64,000 bases of DNA from Malaya genurostris (taxonomy: Eukaryota > Arthropoda > Insecta > Diptera > Culicidae). Both the position numbers and the translations under genes were made by a program. This document shows, one piece after another, positions 25,206 through 37,246 of the stretch (position 1 is the stretch's first letter; each line of letters begins with the position of its first letter). The stretch lies in contig NC_080570.1 of the NCBI RefSeq assembly GCF_030247185.1, forward strand, positions 81,490,028 to 81,554,027, read 5' to 3'. The notes beneath the pieces were generated by a model. It was given only the letters and a program-made list of their open reading frames with translations. It was not told the origin of the DNA and ran no database searches.

Positions 25206-26286
25206 TTCGCTAACGCTTCCTCGTTAACAAACAAAAGATCCAAAATGCGATTCAATTTATTAGTCACTGTACAAATTTGAATCATGTTTAATAAAGACAT
25301 CCCATCTAACAGAGTGCTATTTGATCCCGACATAATTGAGGATGACGGATCGGCAGACGCAAATCCATAGGAAGTGTTTTTCCACATAATACCAGGTTGA
25401 TTGTAATCACCAAATATTAAATGAGAGGTTGAAGGGTCAAGCGAGTTTGCAACATTCATCGCAGAGTCCGATAAAATGTGTATCCAGGACCAAACAACTG
25501 CAGTGAGGAGATGTCATCGTTCAGCCATGTCTCGGACAGTGCAATTACGTCATATTCTGCATCATAAACAGCAACGAAGAGGTCGTCGATTTTTGTGCGC
25601 AGGCCTCTCGCGTTCTGGTAGTAGATTCTGAGTTGTGCAGTAGTTGAATCATCGTCGGGTATCTGCAATCCAGATTTGTTTTGAGGAGGTGCAGTATCGT
25701 TTGTAGCTTCAGAGGGACATATACCCTCCCTGGCTTTACCTGAAGAAAAAATCATGGCGGCACGAGGATCTGGGATGACAGTCGATATGCTAGTGATGGG
25801 AATAGAATCGGACTCATATTTCTCAAGCGTTGACTGCAAACAGTAGTTGACGACTGAGTCGGAAGCATCTGTTTCAATTGATGGCTGCAAACGGTAGTAA
25901 TTTTGAGGAGGAGCAGTATCATGTGTAGCTTCGAGAGGACATACACTCTCATTAGTTTTACCTGGAGAAAAATTCATGGCGGTAGCAGTATCTAGAAAAG
26001 AAATCATGGCGGATGAATCATCTGGGATGACGGTCGACAGGCGAGAGACGGTAACTGAATCGAATGCATCTTTTTCACACTGTAAACAGGTGTTGACGGA
26101 GACGGAGTCGGAAGCATCTATTTCAATCAATGGCTGCAAACAGGAGTTGTTTTGAGGAGGAGCAGTATCATGTGAAGCTTCGCGAGGAAATATACCCTCG
26201 CTAGTTTTACCTGGAGAAAAAATCATGTCGATAACAGGAACTAGAGAGTAAGGCATGGCGGTATCGGAATCTGGAGATGACTTCAT
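25205..26286 (-). pseudogene. LINE ORF2 endonuclease part with a repeated N-terminal extension
   Basis: The first piece (26286-25456, minus) is open for 276 residues. About 200 residues consist of three diverged copies of a roughly 70-residue module with FSPGKT..E...P.EA.HDTAPPQN...LQ. Then comes the start of an APE-like endonuclease (LRIYYQNARGLRTKIDDL... ALSETWLND). A short deletion and frame break follow, and a second piece (25459-25202) has HLIFGDYNQPGIMW and LDLLFVN. Catalytic E (ETW) and D/N (GDYN) positions are visible; the SDH block is lost at the mariner junction. The repeated extension is unusual for a LINE ORF2. Confidence 0.8.
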
Positions 26287-26399
26287 GGCGGTATAAAGCG
26301 ATTGCTATTCAGCGCGGTGAGTATATTGGCGTCTCCGTACAACAATTTTCTTATACACTGGTCATTTTAAACTGTATGCTTCATGTTTTGTCTCCAAGT

Positions 26400-27560
26400 T
26401 TAATTTCTGATTTTTGTTCATCTGAGTACAGTTTACGAAACATAGTGTTCTTGATTCATAAACAGCCGAAGCACTCATTGCTCTTGTGTCTATAGGCACA
26501 ACATTCAGAACAACGCACAATCCCGAAGCATTCAAACACTCTACATCTTTCCCAACCAATGTTCACACGACCTAACTTCAGCATGGAGTCATCAGCATCA
26601 GCGTTCACCTCGATTATAAAATTGTATGTTGTGATGTCGTTACGCACTGATTTGAAACATGTAATTAATTTCAAGTCAGTCAAGTTAACTGTTTCATTCT
26701 GTTCCATTACACACACTTTGCTTAAGATCGCTTTCAGAGAGCTTATCAGCTACAAAAACAATCTTCAGTCTCGGTTTCATCGGTTTTGGTACTGAGATAT
26801 TGTAGTTTTCACCAAGCTTTTCTTTAACGACAGCAACTGCTGGTTCTACAGCTTCAGCACATTTTACACCAAGAATGATACTACCATTATTACCTTCGCG
26901 AACAGTTTGAATTTTATTCGAAATACTATCAATATTATCACTTAGATCGCTCTTCGTTTTCTTGGCAGTTTGATTAACCACTTTCGGGCGAATAACGATG
27001 ACGCATTCATTTTTATGAGATTGTTTCAAAGGCACACGAGGACACCATGTATTAACGAACGACGGCGAGCAAGAGCCATCTCTGGGAGATTTGCTGGAAT
27101 AGCCGTATGATTATCGTCAGTTCTAGGCCGCTTTCGAGATTTTGACTAGCACCTCTCGGAGTGACAGCAAATGATTTTTGTTCTGTATTTCCAGATAGTT
27201 CCCACAACAAGTCACTTTTTAGGTTTTCTGCTGCCTTTTCTATTTTGCTTGCCTACATCATATTCTAATGATTTTACTTTTCCAATCAATTCATTCTTGA
27301 ACAGCTCCACATTCTCACTCATTTTTGCTAAAATGCCACTACATTTGGCTATGATTTAATTGTGACCAGATTGATACTTGCGACAACCATGACAAAGATA
27401 TTTCAAGCCACGATTAGTTTCCATCGCTTTCAGCCCTTGTTTATCAATATCGTCAGTAGGGGAAAATGTTATAAAGCGCTCCTGCTGGCCAAAACGCTAT
27501 CTTTTCGCGAGACCTTTCTGCTATGTAAGTTTGGCAGTTGTCGTTTGCAGGAAAATATGA
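26400..27560 (-). pseudogene. LINE ORF1 (gag-like), broken
   Basis: The minus-strand pieces are an N-terminal part (near 27480-27200: LKYLCHGCRKY, and ENVELFKNELIGKVKSLEYDV), a middle part (27035-26694: VIVIRPKVVNQTAKKTKSDLSDN... VREGNNGSIILGVK) and a C-terminal zinc-knuckle part (26716-26456: RCSECCAYRHKSNEC). This layout fits Jockey-clade ORF1, an RNA-binding nucleocapsid-like protein. At least two frame breaks are present. Confidence 0.75.
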
Positions 27561-27599
27561 AAAAACTGAAAATTTCATTAGGCAGCTTTTCCATGTAAA

Positions 27600-28100
27600 G
27601 TTTTGCTTCTACCAAACAAGCATTTTAACCATGTAAAACGTCTAATGGTCGGTTGCTACTTAGTAATTAACTTTCAGCAGTGCTAATGTCTCTATTTACA
27701 GTATAAATATCTAGAGAAAGAAAGCCATTTCTTTGATATACGAATTTTCTCATAACAGTCACTCTACGGACATTATTCCCCTCCTTCGATTCAACAGTAT
27801 GCTTCGAGTTAAAACATTGTTTTAAAGATTTATAACGCTTATTAAAACAAAAAGTAGCGTTGGGAGAATAAAAAATATTGGTTTACAATTGTAATTAATT
27901 AATTATGCAATTGATCTCTAATGCAAAGAATATCGTCTTCATCTGCTTTTCTTCTATACCGACATTTCAAGGGGCATTTTGCATCATTGTTGTGGGGAAT
28001 ATCACTGATTTGTGAAGACATATTATACGGTTACTGGGGCATTATGCCTATGGCAAGCGAAAAAACTGAGAATGTGGTCGTTTTGGAAAATGTGTTTGTA
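27600..28100. other. No recognisable gene
   Basis: Spacer between two minus-strand LINE relics. No motif was recognised; the frame 27921-28202 (+) lacks domain support. Confidence 0.4.
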
Positions 28101-28229
28101 TTAATCAATTCTTGCCGCTTCTACGGGAATCATTTAAAATTATGTTCCTCAGACGTATTGCAAAGAAATGCCTTCTCGAAGAAAATATATCAGTACATTT
28201 AGAAATATGACACAGTTTTATTAAGGGCA

Positions 28230-28620
28230 GCAAATTATAACTCTTTACCCTATACAATACTGAAGTTACGTTTAATTCCTGCGGAACACCTACTCGCACG
28301 GGTGGCAATTTAGGTTTACAATTCTGACAGCTAGCCTGGAGCAGTTAAATAATTTTGAATCATTTGGATCAAATAAATAAGAAATTGGAAGTCGGATATT
28401 TTTGCCAATAAACCATTGTGCTAAACACTGTCGAATGTTTTTTCTATGTCTAGAAGAGCAACTCCAGTGGATAACCCAGAAGATTTATTTACTTTTATCA
28501 TGTTCGTTACTCTTACAAGTTGATGAGTAGTTGAATGTTCATGACGAAATCCAAACTGCTCCGGAAAAAAATGAATTCACATTTTTTTGAGACATCATTG
28601 TCAATAAGATATTTTTTTCA
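28230..28620 (-). pseudogene. LINE ORF2 reverse transcriptase fragment
   Basis: The minus strand near 28560-28300 reads EQFGFRHEHSTTHQLVRV, then VALLDIEKTFDSV (motif A, with the catalytic D), a stop replacing the W that usually follows, and then a GVPQE block near 28285 (normally GVPQG). This matches the fingers and palm of Jockey-clade reverse transcriptase. Truncated and interrupted by stops. Confidence 0.85.
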
Positions 28621-28831
28621 AAAAGTTTACTGATAGAAGAAAGTAAATTATGTGGTAAATAACTTGATTTTTCTGCTGGGTTTGAGGATGAGAATTACTT
28701 TAGCGTTTTTCTATCTCTTATGGAAGTAATCTAATGAAAAACACTTGTTGAAAATTTTACCCAAGAGTCCCAAAAAACATCGGAAAGATTGTTAAAAAGA
28801 ATATTAAAGATTCTATCATTACCAGGAGCCT

Positions 28832-29440
28832 TCATGTTTTAAGTTTCCTAATGATTGGCTTAATTTCGTTAAAATTCGTCTCAGTAATGTCATCTTGCAA
28901 CAACACTTTAGTGGAAATGTGATCATATTTCAATGAGACTTCATTTTTAATAGGACTCACAACGTTCAAATCAAAATTTTGGACACGCTCGAACTGCTGA
29001 GCAAATTTTTTCGCCATTTGTAAGAAGTATGTGAAGAAATATTTTCTTTTTGTAAATCCTTAACTATGTTTTTCATAGCAGGATCACGAGAACGTCGACA
29101 TTGTCGTCGACGAACATTCTTCAACCGAATGAGCAGTTGAAAGTTTGCTAGATTCGATCATGTAATGACTCATATTATATATTGCTGTGTCAATGTCCGC
29201 AGAATTTTCTAAAATAATTTCATTATCCACATGATTTTCAATGTGAGATCTGTATTCAAACCAATTAGCTCTATGATAGTTGAAGATAGAACTAATTGGA
29301 TTAATTAAAACTTCGTTGGAAAGTCTGAATGTTACAGGAAGATGATCTGAGTCCAAGTCAGCATGAGTAATCAGTTCACTACAGATGCTACTTTGATATG
29401 TTAGAGCCAGATCAATTGTGGAGGGGTTTTTCAAGGAACA
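28832..29440 (-). pseudogene. LINE ORF2 endonuclease C-terminus and linker fragment
   Basis: The frame at 29434-29084 has STIDLALTYQSS and DSDHLPVTFRLS, the D and catalytic H of an APE-type endonuclease. The downstream frame at 29017-28832 (MAKKFAQQFERVQNFDLN) fits the linker that precedes the reverse transcriptase. The N-terminal half of the endonuclease is missing: it was deleted together with the ORF1/ORF2 junction. Confidence 0.8.
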
Positions 29441-29499
29441 GAAACAAGTCGGATTACTGGAATAAAGAACTGTAAAGTAACCAGCAGAGAGTTGATTAT

Positions 29500-30079
29500 G
29501 AAGTATTTAACCATTACTGTTATATCGTCAATTCGCCTTTGTTGAAAGAAGCAAATGGTATTAAAGAGTTCACCCGTTACGCTAGCGTAACTGTCATTAG
29601 AAGTAGAAGATGACGTGGTAGATCTACCTGGTCATAAATTGTTTTCGTTAGAAGATGCATTAGAAGACATTCCTGATTTTTGTTTGTTTATATTAGAAGA
29701 ATCAAGTGCATTAGAAGTGGAAGGCGTTCCTGTTTTTTGTTTTACAATCGAAGAAATAAGCACCTTAGAAGACGTAGGCGTGGCATTTGTATCGTTTTTT
29801 GATTTTCAGGTATGTTCTGTAAATTTAAGGTCGTTGATAAGACTTGTTGTCTAAGCGAACGAGCGTTTAAATCTATCAACCAAGACTCGACATTCTCTTC
29901 TTCGTTGTATTATGTCACAACAATCAGATTCTGGAAGAATATCGTGAATATTGCTAGATGGTATAGGATTAACGGAAGTTGTTGTTGTTAAAAGAATTTT
30001 GAATAACGGATTGGGATTTCTTCCGCATTTTATTATTTTCAACCTTAGGCGTTCTGCTTTTCCGGTTGGACGCAGGCAT
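29500..30079 (-). pseudogene. LINE ORF1 remnant
   Basis: An ATG at 30079 (minus) opens MPASNRKSRTPKVENN... with a basic N-terminus, soon stopped. Further on, minus-strand sequence reads TPTSSKVLISSIVKQKTGTP... and then DSYASVTGELFNTICFFQQRR, similar to the C-terminal end of Jockey-clade ORF1 proteins. Zinc knuckles expected between these parts are missing, so it is internally deleted. Confidence 0.65.
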
Positions 30080-30084
30080 TTTTG

Positions 30085-30400
30085 AAATATAAATTAACTA
30101 GGCTAAATTAGTCTTCGAATAGACTCCTTGATTGGATAAGTCTTGATAAAGACAGGTTTTGTGATCGTCTTAAGACATACTGATTAATTCGAAGAATAAT
30201 TCTTTGGAAGGTTTGCCTTAAAAAATATTGATTAATTTCTAAGTCTTGAAAAAGACTGATTATGTCAGAATATCACTCTTTGTATAGCCTTAAAAAGGCA
30301 GACTAACTATTAACGTCTTCGAAAAAAATGTTAGTGGTTAAGGTAGCCTTGAAAAAGACTAAAGTCTTGAATCGATGCAACTCTAGGTAACCAGAAAATT
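30085..30400 (-). repeat. Hairpin-rich leader of the second LINE
   Basis: On the minus strand, short perfect stem-loops recur at irregular spacing upstream of the ORF1 ATG: AGTCTTTTTCAAGACT, GCCTTTTTAAGGC, AGTCTTTATCAAGACT, GTCTTAAGAC and AGTCTATTCGAAGACT. All share an AGTCTT/AAGACT-like or GCCTT/AAGGC stem. Function unknown. Confidence 0.65.
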
Positions 30401-30889
30401 TTTCCAGGAGCCAAAAGCTATTCGCATGCGATGCAAACGACTGTTCAACACCGACTGTGTTGGAATAATATTATGACGGCTAGTTAACAGTAATGCTAGA
30501 TAAGTGAATAATTAGCCATTGTTTGTACCATGCGTCGGTTTCCCTTTAATAACTTTTTCTACAAATGTTAGCCCTCGAAGGTTTTTCGTTCTCGTTAAAT
30601 TTTCTGCGATAATAACACTTGTGCGGACTTTCAAATACTATAGAATGACCTGCAGACGAACTCTGGTGATCTGTCACCTTCCCCATACTAAATGCCATAC
30701 AAACATAAATCCGCGGGTGCAAAAAAATAGTTTCACCCAAAAGGAACAAGAAAAATTGTGTGGAGCTGAAATCGAAATTTGTCCCACTCTAATGATCATC
30801 ATAGTGCCTATGTTCATCATGATTGAAATCTTAAGGTTGATTATTAGATAAGAATTCAATAGTTTAACTATTCTAATGAACTAAGCGTA

Positions 30890-31860
30890 AGACACAAAGC
30901 TTTTTGCTTTCTCTATAGAAAGGTATTAGAATTGCTGGAAAAATCGACTTTCGAACGAAGCCTCGGAGACCCATAGTGTTATATACCATTCGACTCAGTT
31001 CGACGAGATCGGAAAATGTCTGTGTGTGTATGTGTGTGCACTTTTCGAAAAAATTTACGCGCGCTGAATTTTCGCAGAGATGGCTTTTAAAAAACTTATG
31101 CTCGTTTGAAAGCTACTGTCGAGCCATTGATCAAGTTTAAAGATCAAATGGCTGAGACTTTTGGTTCCGGAGATATGATTGTATAAGTAACGTAACCGAC
31201 AAAACGCGTTGTATTTCTACCGCTCAATTTTCTCAGAGATGGCTAAACCGATTTCAACAAGCTTAGGCCCGTTTGAAAACTTCTGTTAGGCTATTGATCA
31301 AGTTCGAAGATCAAACGACTGTGACTTTTATTTCCGGAGATATAATGGTATAAGTGACGTAACCGACAAAACACGTTTTTTACCGCTCTAATGTATATAA
31401 GGGTGCCAATATTTTGGGATCACCTCTAATTTCGTAAAGCGCAATTGTTCAAAAGTTCAAGCACCTCGAAAAAAGTCCCCATGCAAAATTTGAGCTAAAT
31501 CGGATATGGGTAAGGGGTGCTGTCGGCGGTTAAGGTTTGAAGTTGAAAAAAAAATTTTTTGATGTCAAACGTCTTAGAATTGCATGTAACGTCGAGATTT
31601 AGTGTCATCTAAAAAAAAATTTTTTTGAAAAAAACGTCTTTCTGGGAGTTTTCATATTTATTTTTATATTTTTATATTTTTTTCCCAGAAGATAGATTAT
31701 CCCAAAACAATTTTTTTCGAGATGACACTAAATCTCGACGTTTCATACAATTCTAAGACTTTTGGCATAATTTTTTTTCGATTTCGGAAATTTCATGTTC
31801 CCAACGCCACATCCCCCCCCCCCCCCTTTGTTGATTTTTCAAGATCTATGAAAATACCAC
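30890..31860 (+). repeat. Left arm of a large inverted repeat
   Basis: This matches 33955-33240 in reverse complement, roughly 90 percent by eye (for example GCTCTAATGTATATAAGGG and GGGTCTCCGAGGC). It contains a partial 167-bp tandem repeat (AACGTAACCGACAAAAC at 31188 and again 167 bp on) and an internal palindrome around 31590-31745 (CGTCGAGATTTAGTGTCATC against its complement). Member of the dispersed repeat family with GACTCAGTTCGACGAG. Confidence 0.85.
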
Positions 31861-33239
31861 TAAGTGGACTAAGAAGGGTTTTGTAGATTAGCATCACTCT
31901 TCTCAAAATATTTTTAGGAGACTGTTTTGAAGAAAATGAAAGGCATTATCACACCTTTAGGTGGATTAAGAAGGGTTTTTTTAATAAAAGAACACTACTT
32001 TTGTTACACACTCAGTTGACTATTTCCAAAATTGGAATTCCATTATCATTAGTATTGTCAACACATATGAGTCCAGTGTTATAATCCAAAGAATAATCTA
32101 TTGCTTGCGATCGATTGAATGGATAGCATGATAAAAATAAAGAAACTAAGTAAAATTTAATAACTAACTCACTTATTTTATTTCGATATAAATTATGCAT
32201 GCGATTGATGTTTCGAAGATTAAAAAAATGTGTGAATGATATGATGAAGATTACGCATCGCTTCGTTCATTCTAGATGAAATCATAACTTCGTACAGTGT
32301 CGATCATTCCTACTTCTAAAATTGTGTTTTGGGTTACGTTTTCGTCTGTTTTTAATTCCACTTTTAGGGCATTGACCCGATCCGTGCATTTATTGTTCGC
32401 GAAAATCTCAAAAGAATTTCACAAGACATGTGCATCGATACGACGCTGTGCATCGGGAAGTGCATATGTATGTATATCGCACTGCTGTCCACAAAGATCG
32501 AAAGAGAAGGAATATAAAGTTGCAGTTATTTGACTCCCGGTCCAAATTATTTAGGTTGCGCTAAGAACTAACACTAAAAAGAAATGCCCCCGAAAAATGG
32601 CAATTTATGTGCGTTTGTTATGTATGTACTGGGATGCTTGTTACAAAGCGAACCACGCAAGCTTCTTGAGTTGCGAATATATTTTTACTTGAAGAAAAGG
32701 AAAGAAAAACTCACACATATCGGTGAAAGAGTTTGATTTGTAGTAGAACTTATCCTACATTTCCTCAAGTATTCGACATTTTTCCTGTCTCTCTCTTTCA
32801 CTTGAGCCGAACGATTTGAATAAAAATTTTAGAAGGCCAATTTCGTTATATTCTGTAAGATTCTGTGAAACACATTATAATGAAAATAAGCATTTGTTTT
32901 GGAGTTATTGTACCAATAGTCATCTCATTAGTAGAGCTACCACGCCATATCACGAATCACTCGTCTAATCAACAAATTGTGATCAAGTCCGATACAATAT
33001 TCTCGCTTTAGTTCTTAGAAGTAATATCACAGAATAATATGTTCGACAAATGTATCATATTGCAGTTCTAATGACGCGAAAATTTAAAGCGGATGTACCG
33101 ATTTTCATCTTACCCTTTGATCTAATGCATTGAAGAGAGGTAGTAAATCTCACTCTAACTAATGGTTTTAGTATATGAGGATAATACTGGAGCTGAAATG
33201 AATGGTTATCTTATATATTCCTTAACAAAGTTAACTCAG
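31861..33239. other. Spacer between the inverted-repeat arms, no gene
   Basis: About 1.4 kb with no recognised coding region. It begins with another piece of the dispersed repeat (CACTAAGTGGACTAAGAAGG, about 31857-31980). The 62-residue minus frame at 32012-32200 has a hydrophobic stretch but no other support. Confidence 0.5.
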
Positions 33240-33955
33240 ATGATACATGAAATTTTCGAAATCTAAAAAAAATGTTTGATGCCAAAAGTCTTAGTATTGC
33301 ATGAAACGTCGAGATTTAGTGTAATCTCGAATTTTTTTTTGAAAATATCGACTTTCTGGGACTTAGTAAAAATATAAAAATTTCCCAGAAAGTCGATTTT
33401 CTCAAATTTTTTTTCGAGATAACACTAAATCTCGACGTTTCATTCAGTTTTAAGATTTTTTCATCAAAAAAAATTTTTGATTTCGGAAATTTCATGTACT
33501 TCCCCCTATGGTGCTTTTTCAAGATCGAAAATTTTCAAGCTTTAACCGCTGAGCAGCACTCCTTACCCATGTCCGATTTAGCTCAAATTTTGCTTGAGGA
33601 CTTTTTTCGAGGTGCTTAAACTTTTGAACAATAGCACTTTGCGAAATTAGAGGTGATCCCAAAATATTGGCACCCTTATATACATTAGAGCGGTAAAAAC
33701 AAAGTGTTTTGTCGGTTACGTCACTTATACCATTATATCTCCGAAACTAGATGTCACAGCCATTTGCTATTCGAACTTTTATTAATGACCTAACAATAGC
33801 TTTCAAACGGGCCTAGACTTGTTAAAATGATCTGATTTCGTCGAACTGAGTAGAATGGTATATAACACTATGGGTCTCCGAGGCTCCGTTCGAAAGTCGG
33901 GTTTTCCAGCAATTCTAATACCTTTCTATAGAGAAATCCAAAAAAATCTTTAAAC
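33240..33955 (-). repeat. Right arm of the large inverted repeat
   Basis: Reverse-complement partner of 30890-31860, with its own internal palindrome at about 33305-33440 that carries the same TCGAGATTTAGTGT arms. It ends in AATACCTTTCTATAGAGAAA, mirroring the start of the left arm. Confidence 0.85.
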
Positions 33956-34440
33956 TAGAAGCACTAGAAGAATGGATTTGCACCTGTTTTTGCCATCGCC
34001 TGTGTTCTGACTCATGAAATTGAACATTTTCATTTATCGTGCTGTAGTTCCGAAACAGGAAGTCGAACCTGAATCAAATATTCTAGAGATTTAGGAAATT
34101 TTGGATTCTTTCATTTGCGCTTTATTACGAGAAACTTGGTTAAACCTTCTTCGAGAAAACAGAGTACACATTTTTTTCATTTTTTGCACTAGGATAGTAT
34201 CTCCGGAACCGAAAGCCAATTACACAGAATGTGCGACTCAAAACATTTTTATTTGAATATAAGTTCGGTTGAAAAGTTGGTTTTCACCGTGATTTCATAG
34301 GCTTTCCACATGAGAAAGGTAAATAATTAAACTGAACTAAACGATCATTATAATTAAATGTTTAAAGATGATTTCATGCAAATGTTTTGGCTCAATCTCT
34401 CCAATATATCGGTAGGTATTTCACGAAATCTGCTACCGGC
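33956..34440. other. Diverged dispersed repeat, no gene
   Basis: Contains weak copies of the same dispersed family (GAAAACCGG-type and GCGACT-type blocks). No coding support. Confidence 0.4.
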
Positions 34441-34616
34441 CTATTATTACCTATTGGTAACTCTTGCAATGCTTCTGGCTGGTGTTCACTCCAGATGCGA
34501 CAATTTTGCTAGTTGATGTATATATTTAGAACCAGAAAAGAGCTTCGTCGCTGAACACAATTTTTTGATAAAAAGGTGGATCTTCCTCCAAATTTGCCAG
34601 CGCCCATTCATGATTG
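34440..34616 (-). pseudogene. Mariner transposase relic (first catalytic D block)
   Basis: The minus strand reads WALANLEEDPPFYQKIVFSD then EALFWF, a stop and a frameshift, and then sequence corresponding to the QNCRIW region. It resembles the same part of the DD41D fragment at 24589-25195 but is clearly a different, older copy. Only about 50 residues remain. Confidence 0.75.
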
Positions 34617-34668
34617 AATTATAGACCAAAAAGCTGTTTTAATCCTCCTAGTGGTGTAATGCTGCCTT

Positions 34669-34673
<5 letters not shown>

Positions 34674-34740
<67 letters not shown>
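34674..34740. repeat. (AT)n microsatellite
   Basis: AT dinucleotide run of about 67 bp, following the dispersed-repeat end motif GTGGTGTAATGCTGCCTTTCTC. Confidence 0.97.
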
Positions 34741-34742
<2 letters not shown>

Positions 34743-34819
34743 CAGTTGTATTCTTTTCAAAATGTTTCTCTTCGATTTTTGAAAGAAACCAAGGGATTGC
34801 TTGTGCATGAACTAGTATA

Positions 34820-36946
34820 ACATACATAATGAAACAGTGCTTTGTTCGCGTAGGTCATCCTTACGAAAACGAAGTGGGATCACTATTATATGTAAATACT
34901 GCACCGGAACCCGAGAACCGGTATAATCGAAGTCGGTTCGTACGGCCACCAACTAACATGACGTACAAACTCTACTAGCATTTATTCAAATCTTGAAGAC
35001 TTTATACGATTTTGCCATCGTACTCTAAACGACAATTTAAATTTTTGTTGTATTCGAAACTATGCAGTAATTTTTAATCATAAGACCTTTCATTTGACCC
35101 TGAGCTCGAGAATAACGGTTTTGAGTCCAGTTCGAAAAACTTTTTACGATTTTTGTTTCGCCAGTTTAAGTGACGGTGTACAATATTGAACAAACTTTCC
35201 CTATAACTCCGGAATCGGAAATGGGATCCGAATGAAATGCAGGAGCTCCGTGTGGGACCGTAAGACCATCATTTGAATCTAAGTTTGTGATAATCGGTCC
35301 AGCCATCTACGAGAAAATCGAGTACACATTTTAGTTACACACACACATCCATTTGCTCAGTTCGTCGAGCTGAGTCGAATAGTATATGAAATTCGGCTAT
35401 AACGAGACCGGGTTTCCGGTGCCAAAACCACTACTAAGTTCCAAAATGGAACTTACTTCGATTTCTCAGAAAAGTCCAAACCGGTTTTTACAAAATTAGA
35501 TTCAAGTCAAAGCTCTCATCGTCGCAAAAGTTTATTTTGAAGTTGAGTCGGTTATGACTTCCGGATCCGGAAATACAGGTTGATGATTTTTGATAATTTC
35601 ATATCGTCGAGGCATAAAATTCATAAATTAATTTTAAACTATTACAATTTTTAGGTCTCATAAGTTCACAAACTGTAATTTTGTTCATTCAAGATTAAAG
35701 AAAAGAGTAAACGCCTCAGTATATGCTTGTATATTATGAAACCGAAAACTGACTAAATTTTGTTCATTATAATTTAAAAAAAAACTGGAAAAGGCCGAAA
35801 CATTCCGTTCGAAATACCTGTGGATGAAATTTTCGCGATATGAAGGAACATTTTTAATAAAAAAAAATTGTTTCAATCTATCTAGTGGTGTAATGATGCC
35901 TTTCCAATATTATTCATATCATCATAAATATCACTGTGGAACACTTAAAAAAACTATTCATTAAATAGAAACAGGAAAGTCATGACTTATGAATACTATT
36001 TCCGTTACTTCTAAAACCGATTTCGACGATTTTCGGTATAAAATAGTATGACCAGCAACAAATATGACTTACAAATTTTTTAACACTCTCCACCCGCTAA
36101 TTCCGGAATCGGAAGTTGGATACGGATGAAACTCAGGAGTTTCCTATTGGACCATAAAACCTTTTTTAAACCATATTGGACTATATGACCACTATTTCCA
36201 GTGCTTTCGGAATAAAAAATCAGAATTCAGGATAGCCGGAAGCGGTTTGTTTAACCGTCTGCAATCAATGACTACTGATCGGAATAGTTTTGAGTCTAGT
36301 TTGAAAAATTTTCTACATTATTTTGCTCCACCGCCTCAAGAGACGGTAAAATTTTGACTTAAATTCTGAATCTGGATTCAAGAACTGACTTTTGGAGTGG
36401 ATTCTGGAACTGAATTCAACAACTGAATTCAGAACCTGAATTCTGGTTCTCCTGGATTCTGAACAAAATATCAGTTTCAGAATTTCGTATTCAGCAATTG
36501 AAACTATGACCCTGGAACTGAATCGTAATATATAGAACTGGTCTCTTAACTAGAGTTAGGAACTTATGTTTGAAATTTAAATCCAGAATTCTGATTTGGA
36601 ATTTCCACTTCAGCATTCTGGAGCGAAATTCAGGATATGAATTTTAGATCTGAATTTATGAACCAAATGTTAGATCAGATCTCCGAGCTTGAATCGTGGA
36701 ACTGACTTCTGAGTCAGAATTCAATTCCTTAATACAGTTTTATATTTTAATTCCTTAATTCAGTTTATGAATACAATTCCTAAATTCAGTTTTTGAATTT
36801 ATTTCCAGAACTTAGAACCTGTATGCTGGATCAAAAATCGAAACTTTTGAAAAAATAAACATACACCGGAATTTCAAGCTTCGCGATGTAAATGCGATTT
36901 TCACAGCCGGTAGTGCAGTAATACCGTGCCGGTGGTGTAGTGATGC
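34820..36946. repeat. Cluster of diverged dispersed repeats, no gene
   Basis: At least three old copies are seen. Recurring modules are a TCAGTTCGTCGAGCTGAGTC box (35357), TTCCGGAATCGGAAG-type blocks, AGCCATCTACGAGAAAATCG, and the terminal module CTAGTGGTGTAATGATGCC (35881 and a variant at 36929). 36380-36830 is dominated by GAATTCTG/CTGAATTC-like short repeats. No open frame is supported. Confidence 0.7.
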
Positions 36947-36947
36947 C

Positions 36948-37147
<200 letters not shown>

Positions 37148-37246
37148 TCTACTACATGTTTTATGCTTATGTGCTTAACTTACATATGCAAAAGTAGCAG
37201 AAACGTAGGTTCGCTTCGTTTGTGTTGCAATTTGTAGGTCGTATTT

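Larger units (their letters stand above)
22850..27600 (-). mobile_element. Jockey-type LINE relic, minus strand
   Basis: Read on the minus strand, the parts come in the order expected of a Jockey-type non-LTR retrotransposon: ORF1 pieces (about 27560-26400), the endonuclease part of ORF2 (26286-25205), a foreign mariner insert, then reverse transcriptase and the C-terminal tail (24430-23230). Every part is broken by stops and frameshifts. Ends were not resolved. Confidence 0.85.
28100..30400 (-). mobile_element. Second Jockey-type LINE relic, minus strand
   Basis: In minus-strand order: a 5' leader (30400-30080), ORF1 remnant (30079-29500), a deletion, the endonuclease C-terminus (29440-29084), a linker (29017-28832) and reverse transcriptase (about 28620-28230). 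Stops and frameshifts are frequent. The protein motifs differ from those of the LINE at 22850-27600, so this is a different family. Confidence 0.82.

Noticed and set aside
32012..32200. 62-residue minus-strand frame with a signal-peptide-like hydrophobic stretch
   Set aside because: Short, AT-driven composition, no homology recognised, and located in repeat-rich DNA.
34614..34820. Frame with alternating Tyr-Ile
   Set aside because: Product of the (AT)n microsatellite.
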